From an uncultured Oscillospiraceae bacterium (GTDB lineage: Bacteria; Bacillota; Clostridia; Oscillospirales; Oscillospiraceae), in assembly GCA_947627285.1 (NCBI GenBank), contig CANQVL010000004.1:62001-126000 (forward strand): a DNA stretch of 64,000 nt, given 5' to 3'. Below the pieces are notes generated by a model. That model made no database searches and had not been told where the DNA came from. It was given only the letters and a program-made list of their open reading frames with translations. Shown here piece by piece: positions 7,060 to 14,828 of the stretch. The position numbers were made by a program, and so were the translations under genes. Positions within the stretch are counted from its first letter, which is position 1. Each line of letters starts with the position of its first letter.

Positions 7060-8259
7060 TCAAAGCACCTCCTCTTGACTGCTGCGTTGGCCCATGTGTA
7101 TGTAGCGGGGACCGACGACGCCCGTCTGGGCAATCCTCATAAGGTGGCGGTAGACCCTCTCGATGTCCTCCACGGCGCAGTCGCGGCCAGCGAGCCCGTA
7201 AACCACGTCTATCATCTTCGGGGGAGTATCCAGATCGTAGCATGCGGAGCGGACCTCGGCGAAAAGGGGACCTCCGCAGGCGGAGTAGCCCTCGCTCTTG
7301 TCCATCACGGCAACGGCCTTCACGCCCTTGAGGGCGTCGGCGATCTCCTCCATGGGGAAGGGGCGGAAGACGCGGACCTTCACAAGTCCCGCCTTTATGC
7401 CGCCGGCGCGGAGCTTTTCGATACACGCCTTTGCGGTGCCGGCGGTGGAGCCGATTAGCACAAGGGCGACCTCCGCGTCCTCCATGCGGTACTCCTCGAA
7501 GAAGCCGTATTTCCTGCCGAAGGTACGCTCAAAGTCGGCGGCAACGTCCAGAATGACCCTCTTGGCGTTTTTCATCGCCTCCGCCTGCTGGACCTTGTGC
7601 TCCATGCAGAAGGGGCAGGTGTCATAGGGGCCGACAGCCAGGGGGTTGTCGCGCCCGATGAGGGCGTGCTCCGGGCGGTACTCGCCCACGAATTTTTTCA
7701 CCGCCTCATCCTCCTCCAAGAGGATGTTTTCAACAGCGTGGGAGGTGATGAAGCCGTCCTGACAGATCATTATCGGCAGGCGCACCGAGGGGTGCTCGGA
7801 GATGCGCATGGCCTGGAGGTAGTTGTCGTATGCCTCCTGATTGTTCTCGGAGTAGATCTGGAGCCACCCGGAGTCCCTGGCGCCCATGGAGTCTGAGTGG
7901 TCGTTATTTATGTTTATGGGGCCTGTCAGTGTCCTGTTTACGCAGGCGAGGGTTATGGGCAGCCGCGAGGACGCCGCCACGTACAGGACCTCGTACATGA
8001 AGGCAAGGCCCGCGGAGGAGGTGGCGGTCACCGCCCTGGCTCCCGCGGCGGCGGCTCCGATGCAGGTGGACATGGAGGAGTGCTCGCTCTCCACGGTCAC
8101 GTACTCCGTGCCCACCCTGCCGTCCGCCACGTACTGGGCGAAATACTGGGGTATCTCGGTGGACGGCGTTATGGGGAACGCGGCAAAGACGTCCGGGTCA
8201 ATCTGCCGCATGGCGTGGGCAATTGCCTCGTTGCCTGAAAGACGGTCACGTATGCTCAT
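7060..8259 (-). CDS. porA: 2-oxoacid:ferredoxin oxidoreductase, alpha subunit
   Basis: 399 residues, full length for the family. The N-terminal pyrimidine-binding region reads GNEAIAHAMRQIDPDVFAAF with PITPSTE and the TPP-activating Glu in VTVESEHSS. The middle region SSAGLAFMYEVLYVAASSRL is typical of the alpha subunit. The C-terminal part (about 260-390) is the transketolase C-like domain. It overlaps the delta gene by one base and is followed directly by the beta gene. Cytoplasmic. Confidence 0.92.
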   Translation of the reverse strand: MSIRDRLSGNEAIAHAMRQIDPDVFAAFPITPSTEIPQYFAQYVADGRVGTEYVTVESEHSSMSTCIGAAAAGARAVTATSSAGLAFMYEVLYVAASSRLPITLACVNRTLTGPININNDHSDSMGARDSGWLQIYSENNQEAYDNYLQAMRISEHPSVRLPIMICQDGFITSHAVENILLEEDEAVKKFVGEYRPEHALIGRDNPLAVGPYDTCPFCMEHKVQQAEAMKNAKRVILDVAADFERTFGRKYGFFEEYRMEDAEVALVLIGSTAGTAKACIEKLRAGGIKAGLVKVRVFRPFPMEEIADALKGVKAVAVMDKSEGYSACGGPLFAEVRSACYDLDTPPKMIDVVYGLAGRDCAVEDIERVYRHLMRIAQTGVVGPRYIHMGQRSSQEEVL

Positions 8260-8567
8260 TATCTCGCCTCCTGTTCCATGTGTATCGCCGCAAAGGGGCA
8301 GACCGTCCGGCAGATCCCGCAGCCCTTGCAGTGGTCGTAGTCAAAATCCTCCCGCTTCCCGTCCTTCACGGGTATGGAGGAGTCGGGGCAGAAGGGCGCG
8401 CACAGCAGGCACTGGCGGCACTTCTGTATGTCCCACACGGGCCTGTTGGAGCGCCAATCGCCGGTTTTTGTGAGCCGCGAGGTGCCCCCCTCATATATCT
8501 CCCCGCCCGGTGTCATCTCCTGCCAGGCGGAGCTCTCGGTTATGCTTTCGGCTTTGATGAAGCTCAT
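8259..8567 (-). CDS. porD: 2-oxoacid:ferredoxin oxidoreductase, delta subunit (2x4Fe-4S ferredoxin)
   Basis: 102 residues with two cluster motifs, CRQCLLCAPFCP and CKGCGICRTVCP, which carry electrons from the TPP/4Fe-4S core to external ferredoxin. ATG at 8567 overlaps the gamma stop (ATGA) and is preferred over an in-frame ATG 12 codons upstream inside gamma. Second gene of the gamma-delta-alpha-beta operon, the order found in archaeal and clostridial POR/VOR. Confidence 0.92.
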   Translation of the reverse strand: MSFIKAESITESSAWQEMTPGGEIYEGGTSRLTKTGDWRSNRPVWDIQKCRQCLLCAPFCPDSSIPVKDGKREDFDYDHCKGCGICRTVCPFAAIHMEQEAR

Positions 8568-9145
8568 GCGCCGCGCACCTCCTTCATGGATTCTGTAAGG
8601 CATTTCATGTTCCCCTCGATAACCTGCGGCTTGGAGGCGAACTTGTGGCGGAAGGACGCCTCCATGTCCGCTATGAAGCGCTCCGGCTCCAGAACGCCGC
8701 TGACCTTGACGATGGCGGCAAGCATTGGCGTGTTTGGGAAATATCTCCCCAGATACTGCTCGGAGATACGCCGCGCGTCCAGGGTGCAGACCCTGCCGGC
8801 GTAGCCCCTGAGAAGCGGACGCAGCTCCTCCGGCTCGCGGGGGGAGTTTATCACGATGGCGCCCTGCGGGTCCAGCCCCGCCGTCACGTCCACCGCCCGC
8901 AGAAGCGTCTCGTCCACAACCACCACGTAATTCGGCTTATAGATGTTGGAGTGGACGGTGCACGGCGCGTCGCTTATGCGGTTGTATGCCGTGATGGGCG
9001 CGCCCATGCGCTCCGGGCCGTACTCAGGGAAGCCCTGGACGTACTTTCCCGAGGCAAAGGCGGCGTCCGCCAGCAGGAGGCAGGCGGTCTTCGCGCCCTG
9101 TCCCCCTCTGCCGTGCCAGCGTATCTCTGTCATGGTTCTGCTCAT
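8564..9145 (-). CDS. porG: 2-oxoacid:ferredoxin oxidoreductase, gamma subunit
   Basis: 193 residues. Starts MSRTMTEIRWHGRGGQGAKT, the gamma-subunit signature that helps bind CoA. First gene of the operon and 20-30 bp downstream of the T-box terminator. RBS AAGAGG lies ahead of the ATG at 9145. Because POR and VOR share this subunit in some species, sequence alone does not fix the 2-oxoacid used. Confidence 0.92.
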   Translation of the reverse strand: MSRTMTEIRWHGRGGQGAKTACLLLADAAFASGKYVQGFPEYGPERMGAPITAYNRISDAPCTVHSNIYKPNYVVVVDETLLRAVDVTAGLDPQGAIVINSPREPEELRPLLRGYAGRVCTLDARRISEQYLGRYFPNTPMLAAIVKVSGVLEPERFIADMEASFRHKFASKPQVIEGNMKCLTESMKEVRGA

Positions 9146-9164
9146 TTAACTACCTCTTTTCATG

Positions 9165-9420
9165 AAAAAAGCGCCCGTCCCGTAAAGGGACGGACGCCAT
9201 AAATTGACACCGTTGTACCACCCGTTACTGCGTACAGCTCTCTATACGCGCTTCCTGTAACGGGGAACACCGTCAGCGCCTACTCCAAGGTATGTTTGGG
9301 GCTGAAACTCCGGAGTGATATTCGGTCTTGCCCTCCGGCGCCGGATTTACACCATCCACCGGCTCTCTGCGGCCTCGGGCGAGCCTACTGTCTCCATCAT
9401 CGTCTTTGACGAATTAAATT
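9165..9420 (-). ncRNA. T-box riboswitch leader, putative Ile (AUC) specifier
   Basis: On the minus strand: AGTAGG-type Stem I internal loop paired by GGAG/CTCC, 3' specifier strand GAATATCACTCC, and the T-box sequence GGGTGGTACAACGG (plus 9210-9223 complement). A terminator stem GCGTCCGTCCC / GGGACGGGCGC with a T-run follows. Aligning GAA-NNN-A places the specifier at ATC (plus 9317-9319), an isoleucine codon; TAT would be the alternate register, less likely since the base after the specifier is normally a purine. Uncharged tRNA should prevent termination and switch on the oxidoreductase operon. Confidence 0.85.
9171..9197 (-). terminator. T-box expression-platform terminator
   Basis: GCGTCCGTCCC and GGGACGGGCGC arms around TTTAC, followed on the minus strand by six T. 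Confidence 0.85.
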
Positions 9421-9428
9421 GTAGAAAT

Positions 9429-9457
9429 ATTTTAATCGAATCCGCGCCCCCTGTCAA
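9429..9457 (-). promoter_or_regulatory. Promoter of the T-box/oxidoreductase operon
   Basis: Minus strand TTGACA (9457-9452), 17-bp spacer, TAAAAT (9434-9429). Confidence 0.75.
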
Positions 9458-9541
9458 TGTACATCTTTGACAAAAAACCCGCTGATTTAACTAAAAAAAC
9501 TGTTTTTCGCGCCCGTAAGCCGGCCCGCTCGAATAGCGCAA

Positions 9542-9571
9542 AAGCCCCGAAGCCTTGCGGCTTCGGGGCTT
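9542..9571 (-). terminator. Terminator of rplM-rpsI
   Basis: AAGCCCCGAAGCC-GCAA-GGCTTCGGGGCTT then TTGCGC; sits 15 bp after the rpsI stop. Confidence 0.8.
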
Positions 9572-9585
9572 GAACCATATATTTT

Positions 9586-9990
9586 TTAGCGCTTGGAGAA
9601 CTGGGGCGCACGACGGGCGGCTTTGAGTCCGTACTTCTTGCGCTCCTTCATTCTCGGGTCGCGGGTGAGGAACCCGGCGGCCTTCAAAAGGGCGCGGTAG
9701 CTCTCGTCCACCTGCAACAGCGCGCGGGCGATCCCGTGGCGGACGGCGCCGGCCTGCCCGGACACGCCGCCTCCGGTGACGGTGGCGTCAATGTCCACCT
9801 TGCCGACGAGCCCGACGGTGTTCAGGGGCTGGCGGACGATGTACTTGAGGGTGTCAAGACCGAAGTAGTCGTCGATGTCACGACCGTTGACGGTGATCTT
9901 TCCGGTCCCGCCGGGGAAGAGGTGGACCCTGGCGACAGAGGACTTTCTGCGGCCTGTTCCGTACATATAGGGCTTCTTGCTGGTATACAT
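9586..9990 (-). CDS. rpsI: 30S ribosomal protein S9
   Basis: 134 residues ending in the family's basic tail RRAPQFSKR, whose last residues reach the tRNA in the P site. [21 protein letters not shown] and [14 protein letters not shown] are diagnostic. Second gene of rplM-rpsI, 13 bp behind rplM. Slightly longer N-terminus (MYTSKKPYM) than the bacterial average. Confidence 0.97.
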   Translation of the reverse strand: MYTSKKPYMYGTGRRKSSVARVHLFPGGTGKITVNGRDIDDYFGLDTLKYIVRQPLNTVGLVGKVDIDATVTGGGVSGQAGAVRHGIARALLQVDESYRALLKAAGFLTRDPRMKERKKYGLKAARRAPQFSKR

Positions 9991-10003
9991 TCTCTAATCC
10001 TCC

Positions 10004-10435
10004 TTACTCCTGATCCCAGACTTCGGGCTTCTGGGCCTCATGCTTGTGGTCCTTGCCGGCGTAGACGCGAAGACGTGTGAGCTGCTCACGGCCCAGGGAA
10101 TTCTTGGCGAGCATACCCTTTACGGCCTGCATGAACGCGAACTCCGGCTTCTCAGCCATGATCTTGGAGTATTGGACCTCCTTGAGCCCTCCGATCCAAC
10201 CGCTGTGATGGCGGTAATACTTGTCGGTGAGCTTTTTGCCGGTGAGGACGGCCTTGGAGGCGTTGATGATGACGACGAAGTCGCCGCAGTCAACGTTGGG
10301 GGTGTAATCGGGCTTGTGCTTTCCGCGAAGGAGAGTAGCGGCCTTGACAGCGGTGCGCCCAAGGGGCTTGCCCGCCGCGTCCAGGACGTACCATTTGCGG
10401 GAAACGGTCTCCTTTTTCGCAAGTGTAGTGGACAT
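10004..10435 (-). CDS. rplM: 50S ribosomal protein L13
   Basis: 143 residues with RKWYVLDAAGKPLGRTAVKA near the start and VYAGKDHKHEAQKPE at the end, as in other L13 proteins. RBS GGAGG lies ahead of the ATG. Promoter at 10521-10493. Part of the classic rplM-rpsI pair, early assembly protein of the large subunit. Confidence 0.97.
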   Translation of the reverse strand: MSTTLAKKETVSRKWYVLDAAGKPLGRTAVKAATLLRGKHKPDYTPNVDCGDFVVIINASKAVLTGKKLTDKYYRHHSGWIGGLKEVQYSKIMAEKPEFAFMQAVKGMLAKNSLGREQLTRLRVYAGKDHKHEAQKPEVWDQE

Positions 10436-10492
10436 GGTGTTCCTCCAGATATAATAATTGTTTTTTGTGTGGAAAATTTAACGTGCCTTACT

Positions 10493-10521
10493 TTTATAGC
10501 ACAATCGCATTTGCCTGTCAA
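10493..10521 (-). promoter_or_regulatory. rplM-rpsI promoter
   Basis: Minus strand TTGACA (10521-10516), 17-bp spacer, TATAAA (10498-10493). Confidence 0.75.
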
Positions 10522-10593
10522 CACTTATTTTTGAAAATTTTGATTTAAATTCCCGGCTCCTCTTAAAATCGCCGTTTTTCTCCGATTTGCTCT

Positions 10594-11610
10594 TTATTGC
10601 TCTATTTCCAAATTAGATTTTTTCGCCGGACCGGTAAGTCTTTTGAGCCGCTCGAGCACCTTGTGAAGCGCCCACCCCAACAGAATATTCAGCCCCATGG
10701 TCACGGCGTAATAGGCGTAATGCCCCGGTCCCGGGTCGAATATGCCGCGCAGCAGCGGGACCTCGGCAAAGAGGCTCACGTCAAGAAGATATATCTCCAG
10801 ACTGCTCTCCCCCAGGAGCCTGAGCGCCCGTCTGACAGGCTTCAGGGAAAGGCGCTCAAACATAAAGCATATCGCCAGGCACACCGGCACGGTGATGAAG
10901 GGGAACATATACGCCGCCCACTCGGTGAGCTCCAGAAGCTTCAAGACCCCGACCCCCGCGCCCGCGAGGAGCATGGGTATCATCACCAGCACGTCCCGGC
11001 GCGTGACCGCCCGGTCCCGCTCGATCCACAGCCCCAAAAGCACGCCCTCCAGCAGTACGGGCACACGGAAAAATACGTCCATGTAGTACCAGTACCCGCA
11101 GTAGTAAAGCGCCTCGCACACCGCGAAGGACAGCGCCCAGCCGGCGCAAACCGCCGCCACCGGCCTTTTGCTGTCGGAGATAAGCCCTATCAGCGCCGGG
11201 AGGACGGCGTAAAAAAGCACAATAGCGGTGATGTACCAGTTGAAGCTCCCCAGCGGGTGGAACCAGAATTGAAGCGTCAGGGCGTTCCAGAGAAACGCCG
11301 CCGGCTCCGCGCGGCCTGCGGAGAGAAGATAAAACGTGTACGGAAGCATGACCGCGTAATACGCCGGAAGTATCCGCCAAAGCCTCCGCCCCATGTATTG
11401 CGCGTATCTCCTGGGCCTTCGCCTCAGCGACATGGTTATCCCCATGGCGGAAAGGAGCACAAATATGTCCACGCCCCCGAAGCCCATGTTGCGAACAAGG
11501 TTCAGCGGCGGCAAAACCAGATCCAGCTCCGCCGCGTGAAAAAACAGCACGCCCAGCATGGCAACGCCCATGAGCTCGGACCTATACTTGCTGAGCACCG
11601 AATACTTCAC
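10594..11610 (-). CDS. Membrane acyltransferase, family 3 (OafA/OatA-like)
   Basis: 338 residues with about ten hydrophobic segments. The N-terminal YRSELMGVAMLGVLFFHAAE contains the conserved His of acyltransferase-3 proteins, followed by GGVDIFVLLSAMGITMSL, which matches the usual G-V-D-x-F-F-x-L-S-G motif. Such proteins acetylate or acylate sugars on the outer face of the membrane (cell-wall polymers, exopolysaccharide). It has no attached SGNH domain. Single gene between the pnp terminator and rplM; the acceptor is not known. Confidence 0.82.
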   Translation of the reverse strand: MKYSVLSKYRSELMGVAMLGVLFFHAAELDLVLPPLNLVRNMGFGGVDIFVLLSAMGITMSLRRRPRRYAQYMGRRLWRILPAYYAVMLPYTFYLLSAGRAEPAAFLWNALTLQFWFHPLGSFNWYITAIVLFYAVLPALIGLISDSKRPVAAVCAGWALSFAVCEALYYCGYWYYMDVFFRVPVLLEGVLLGLWIERDRAVTRRDVLVMIPMLLAGAGVGVLKLLELTEWAAYMFPFITVPVCLAICFMFERLSLKPVRRALRLLGESSLEIYLLDVSLFAEVPLLRGIFDPGPGHYAYYAVTMGLNILLGWALHKVLERLKRLTGPAKKSNLEIEQ

Positions 11611-11624
11611 TTTCTCCCCACCCC

Positions 11625-11659
11625 GAAAAAAGCGGCGGCAGGAAGCTCCGCCGCCGCTT
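11625..11659 (-). terminator. Terminator after pnp
   Basis: AAGCGGCGGCGGAGC and GCCGCCGCTT arms around TTCCT, then TTTTT on the minus strand. Confidence 0.85.
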
Positions 11660-11673
11660 TATTGTTTAATTTT

Positions 11674-13815
11674 TTACGCGCGGTCGATTGGCAGTCCCTG
11701 CTGCTCGCGCTCGCGGATGGCGTCCTTGCGGGAGATGTTCCAGCGTCCACGGTCGTCGATGCCGAGGAACTTCACCCATGTCCAGTCGCCCACGTTCAGC
11801 ACATCCTCAACCTTCTCGGTGCGCTTGAACTCCAGGTCCTTGATGTGGCACATGGCGTCCTTGCCCGGGACCAGCTCCACGAAGGCGCCGATGGGAATGA
11901 CCCGCACGCACTGACCGAAGTACAGCTTGCCCACCTCGGGGACGAAGCAGATGTTGTCGATGATCTTCTTTGCGGCGCGGCAGGCCTCGATGTCCTGACT
12001 GCTGATGAAAACGGAGCCGTCGTCGTCGATGTCCACCTTGCAGCCGGTGTCCGCCTGGATCTTCTGGATGACCTTTCCGCCGGAGCCGATGACCTCGCGG
12101 ATCTTGTCGGGGTCGATGTGCATGGAGATCATCTTGGGCGCGGACTTGGCAAGCTCATGCCGGGGCTCGCTGATAACGGGCAGCATGATCTCGTCAAGTA
12201 TCTGTATACGCGCCTCGCGGGTTATCTCAAAGGCGTTCTTGATGATGTCATAGGTGAGGCCGTCGTTCTTAAGGTCCATCTGAATGGCGGTGATGCCCTT
12301 CTTTGTGCCGGCGACCTTGAAGTCCATCTCGCCGTGGAAATCCTCCACGCCCTGTATGTCGATGAAGGTCTTCCAGCTTCCGTCGTCGTCGTGCATGAGC
12401 CCGCAGGAGATGCCCGCGACAGGCGCCTTGATGGGCACGCCCGCGTCCATGAGCGCCAGCGTGGAGCCGCATATGGAGCCCTGGGAGGTGGAGCCGTTGG
12501 AGGAAAGCACCTCGCTGACCACGCGGATGGCGTAGGGGAACTCCTCCTCGGAGGGGATGACGGGCTCCAGGGCCTTCTCGGCGAGGGCGCCGTGCCCGAT
12601 CTCGCGCCGGGAGGTGGAGCGGCTGGGCCGCGCCTCGCCCACGGAGTAGTTGGGGAAGTTGTAGTGGTGGATATACCGCTTCTCCTCCTCCTCCCAGATT
12701 GTGTCAAGCTTCTGGGCGGCGGAGAGCGTCGCCAGCGTGCAGACGGAGAGCACCTGCGTCTGTCCGCGTGTGAAGAGCCCTGAGCCGTGGACCCTGGGCA
12801 GGACGCCAACCTCGGCGGCAAGGGGACGGATCTCATTCATTGCGCGCCCGTCCACGCGCTTGCCCTCCAGGAGCCACTGCTTGACCACCTTCTTCTGGAT
12901 CTTGTAGGTTATCTCCTCCAGCTGCGCGGTGATCTCGGGGTACTCCTCGCCGAACTCGGCGATCATCTTATCCACGACGGCGTTGTAGCGCTCCTCGCGC
13001 ACGTTCTTGTCGTCGGTGTCCATTGCGTAGCGCACGTCGTCCAGGTACTTGTCCACAAGCTTGTCGAAGAGCTCCTGGTTGAAGGAGGCGTGCTCGTACT
13101 CAAATTTGGGCTTGCCGAGCTCGGCCACCATCTCATTGATGAGGGCGATGACGGGCTTGATGGCGTCGTGAGCGGCGATGATGCCCTTCAGCATCACATC
13201 CTCAGGGATCTCGTGGCCGCCGGCCTCGATCATGACGATCTTGTCCATGGTACCGGCGATGGTGCAGTACATCTCGGAAACCTTGCGCTCCTCGGAGGTG
13301 GGATTGATGATATATTTCCCGTCGATGAGCCCCAGACCCACGCCGGCGATGGGGCCCGCAAAGGGCACATCGGAGATGGAGACGGCGGCGGAGGCGCCAA
13401 TCATGGCGGCGATCTCCGGGGCGCAGTCGTGGTCGGTGGAGAGGACCGTGCAGGTCACCACCACGTCGTTGCGAAGGTCGGAGGGGAAGAGGGGGCGCAT
13501 GGGTCTGTCGATCATGCGGGAGGAAAGTGTGCCGCGCTCGGAGGGCTTACCCTCGCGGCGGGTGTAGCCGCCGGGTATGCGTCCCACGGAGTAGAGCTTC
13601 TCCTCAAACTCAACGCTGAGGGGGAAGTAGTCGATTCCCTCCTTGGGGCGGGGGGAGGCGACGACGGTGCAGAGCACGGTGGTCTCGCCGTAGGTCACCA
13701 GGACCGCAGAGTTGGCAAGCTCCGCCAGCTTTCCCACCTCCAGCTTCAGGGGGCGGCCCGCCAGATCCATCTCGTACTTTCTGTAATTGGGGAATTCTCT
13801 GTGCTTGATTATCAT
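11674..13815 (-). CDS. pnp: Polynucleotide phosphorylase
   Basis: 713 residues. Two RNase PH-like cores (about 12-150 and 320-550) separated by a helical domain, then a KH domain (DPDKIREVIGSGGKVIQKIQ, about 565-625) and a C-terminal S1 RNA-binding domain. Degrades mRNA 3' to 5' with phosphate, or adds tails, in the degradosome. ATG at 13815 (MIIKHREFPNY) is chosen because AAGGAG lies 7 bp upstream; an earlier in-frame start at 13869 lacks such a site. It follows rpsO in the usual rpsO-pnp order. Confidence 0.96.
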   Translation of the reverse strand: MIIKHREFPNYRKYEMDLAGRPLKLEVGKLAELANSAVLVTYGETTVLCTVVASPRPKEGIDYFPLSVEFEEKLYSVGRIPGGYTRREGKPSERGTLSSRMIDRPMRPLFPSDLRNDVVVTCTVLSTDHDCAPEIAAMIGASAAVSISDVPFAGPIAGVGLGLIDGKYIINPTSEERKVSEMYCTIAGTMDKIVMIEAGGHEIPEDVMLKGIIAAHDAIKPVIALINEMVAELGKPKFEYEHASFNQELFDKLVDKYLDDVRYAMDTDDKNVREERYNAVVDKMIAEFGEEYPEITAQLEEITYKIQKKVVKQWLLEGKRVDGRAMNEIRPLAAEVGVLPRVHGSGLFTRGQTQVLSVCTLATLSAAQKLDTIWEEEEKRYIHHYNFPNYSVGEARPSRSTSRREIGHGALAEKALEPVIPSEEEFPYAIRVVSEVLSSNGSTSQGSICGSTLALMDAGVPIKAPVAGISCGLMHDDDGSWKTFIDIQGVEDFHGEMDFKVAGTKKGITAIQMDLKNDGLTYDIIKNAFEITREARIQILDEIMLPVISEPRHELAKSAPKMISMHIDPDKIREVIGSGGKVIQKIQADTGCKVDIDDDGSVFISSQDIEACRAAKKIIDNICFVPEVGKLYFGQCVRVIPIGAFVELVPGKDAMCHIKDLEFKRTEKVEDVLNVGDWTWVKFLGIDDRGRWNISRKDAIREREQQGLPIDRA

Positions 13816-13951
13816 TTTATGACTCCTTCTGTTTATTTTCAGAGTCCCGTCTTTTAGCACTTGAATCAATGCCCGGACGCCGGACGTTCATTCAAATACT
13901 AAAACGGCAGGACCCCATTTTTAACTTTTTTGCGGCGCGATAAGCAACAAT

Positions 13952-13989
13952 GGGTATTATATGCGTTTTTTCGGACGCATATAATACCC
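13952..13989 (-). promoter_or_regulatory. Hairpin between rpsO and pnp
   Basis: Perfect 15-bp stem GGGTATTATATGCGT / ACGCATATAATACCC starting a few bases after the rpsO stop. No U-run follows, so it looks more like a processing or stability element than a terminator. In enterobacteria the rpsO-pnp spacer is cut by RNase III for pnp autocontrol; a similar role here is inference. Confidence 0.6.
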
Positions 13990-13996
13990 GATTTGT

Positions 13997-14263
13997 TCAC
14001 TTCCTGATGCCGAGCTTGGCGATGATGGCGCGGTAACGCTCGATGTCCTTTTCCATCAGGTAGTCAAGAAGACGGCGGCGATGGCCGATCATCTTGTACA
14101 TACCCAGACGGCTGTGGGCGTCGTTCTTGTGGACCTTCAGGTGCTCGGTGAGCTGGTTGATGCGCTCCGTGAGAATGGCAATCTGGACCTCAGGGGAGCC
14201 GGTGTCGTTCTCACTGCGGCGGTTTGCCTCGATAACGGCGGTCTTTTGATCCTTTGTGATCAT
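13997..14263 (-). CDS. rpsO: 30S ribosomal protein S15
   Basis: 88 residues, full length. [20 protein letters not shown] and [20 protein letters not shown] are diagnostic. Binds the central domain of 16S rRNA. RBS AAAGGAG precedes the ATG. The leader between the promoter and start is about 105 nt, GC-rich and foldable (GCCGGGTCC-TTTC-GGCCC), long enough to hold an S15 autoregulatory site, though none is proven. Confidence 0.97.
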   Translation of the reverse strand: MITKDQKTAVIEANRRSENDTGSPEVQIAILTERINQLTEHLKVHKNDAHSRLGMYKMIGHRRRLLDYLMEKDIERYRAIIAKLGIRK

Positions 14264-14375
14264 GGTTCGTTCTCCTTTCTTAAAGTAGTCCCCGCTGAAC
14301 GTAGAAAAGGGCCGAAAGGACCCGGCAGCGGTGCCGGAATACTCCGCAAATCCACGTAGAGGGGCAATCCATGCT

Positions 14376-14404
14376 ATTTTAGCACACCTTTTCCCCCTTG
14401 TAAA
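14376..14404 (-). promoter_or_regulatory. rpsO-pnp promoter
   Basis: Minus strand TTTACA (14404-14399), 17-bp spacer, TAAAAT (14381-14376). Confidence 0.65.
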
Positions 14405-14454
14405 GAGTAAATTTCAACTTTTTAACCCCTTTTGTCCCCTATCGCATTTTCTCC

Positions 14455-14483
14455 TTGACACCTCCCGCCCGCCGTGCTATAAT
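14455..14483 (+). promoter_or_regulatory. Promoter of the cobalamin operon
   Basis: TTGACA (14455-14460), 17-bp spacer, TATAAT (14478-14483): a full consensus match. Confidence 0.85.
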
Positions 14484-14509
14484 CCTCCGTGAAAATCGAA
14501 TAGCTGTCA

Positions 14510-14635
14510 TGGACTGCGGTTTGAAAGGTTTTACCGAATAGATCAAACGGGGAAGCCGGTGGGAATCCGGCGCAACTGCCATTACTGTAACTGACGCCGT
14601 ATTATCAGCGTCTCAAGCCAGAATACCGGCCCGGT
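14510..14635 (+). ncRNA. Cobalamin (B12) riboswitch
   Basis: Core GGGAAGCCGGTGGGAATCC followed by GGCGC and ACTGCCATTACTGTAA, then the B12-box-like AAGCCAGAATACCGGCC (14615-14631). This is the conserved corrin-binding core of B12 riboswitches. It lies between a consensus promoter and a terminator upstream of btuF, so bound adenosylcobalamin should shut off the whole uptake and synthesis operon. It also contains two further foldable segments up to the terminator. Confidence 0.92.
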
Positions 14636-14743
14636 TCTTTATCGCGATCATTTCTGGGTATAGAGGAGTGCGGCGTTTACCTTTGCCATTGGGTGAGGGG
14701 GAGCGGTGCACCCTCCCTGCGCCCGGACAAGGGTACATATGCT

Positions 14744-14781
14744 GCACATTTTTTGCGTTTTGCGAAGAATGTGCCTTTTTT
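14744..14781 (+). terminator. Riboswitch-controlled terminator
   Basis: GCACATTTTTTGC and GCGAAGAATGTGC arms then CTTTTTT. An upstream GAGGG/CCCTC pairing (14690-14716) could act as the alternative fold. Confidence 0.75.
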
Positions 14782-14828
14782 ATTGCCGGATTTGCCGCGT
14801 GAGAAAATATAACCAAGGAGAAATCAAC

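Noticed and set aside
6126..9145. Indolepyruvate or 2-oxoglutarate oxidoreductase
   Set aside because: The four separate gamma-delta-alpha-beta subunits with a two-cluster ferredoxin delta fit POR/VOR; indolepyruvate enzymes are two-subunit.
9317..9319. Tyrosine specifier (TAT) for the T-box
   Set aside because: TAT is one register off; it would be followed by C, whereas ATC is followed by A, as is usual for T-box specifiers. It is kept as the less likely choice.
10597..12783. A 728-codon plus-strand frame across the acyltransferase and pnp genes
   Set aside because: It is antisense to two genes with firm family matches; its His/Arg/Val-rich composition is what GC-rich codons give on the opposite strand.
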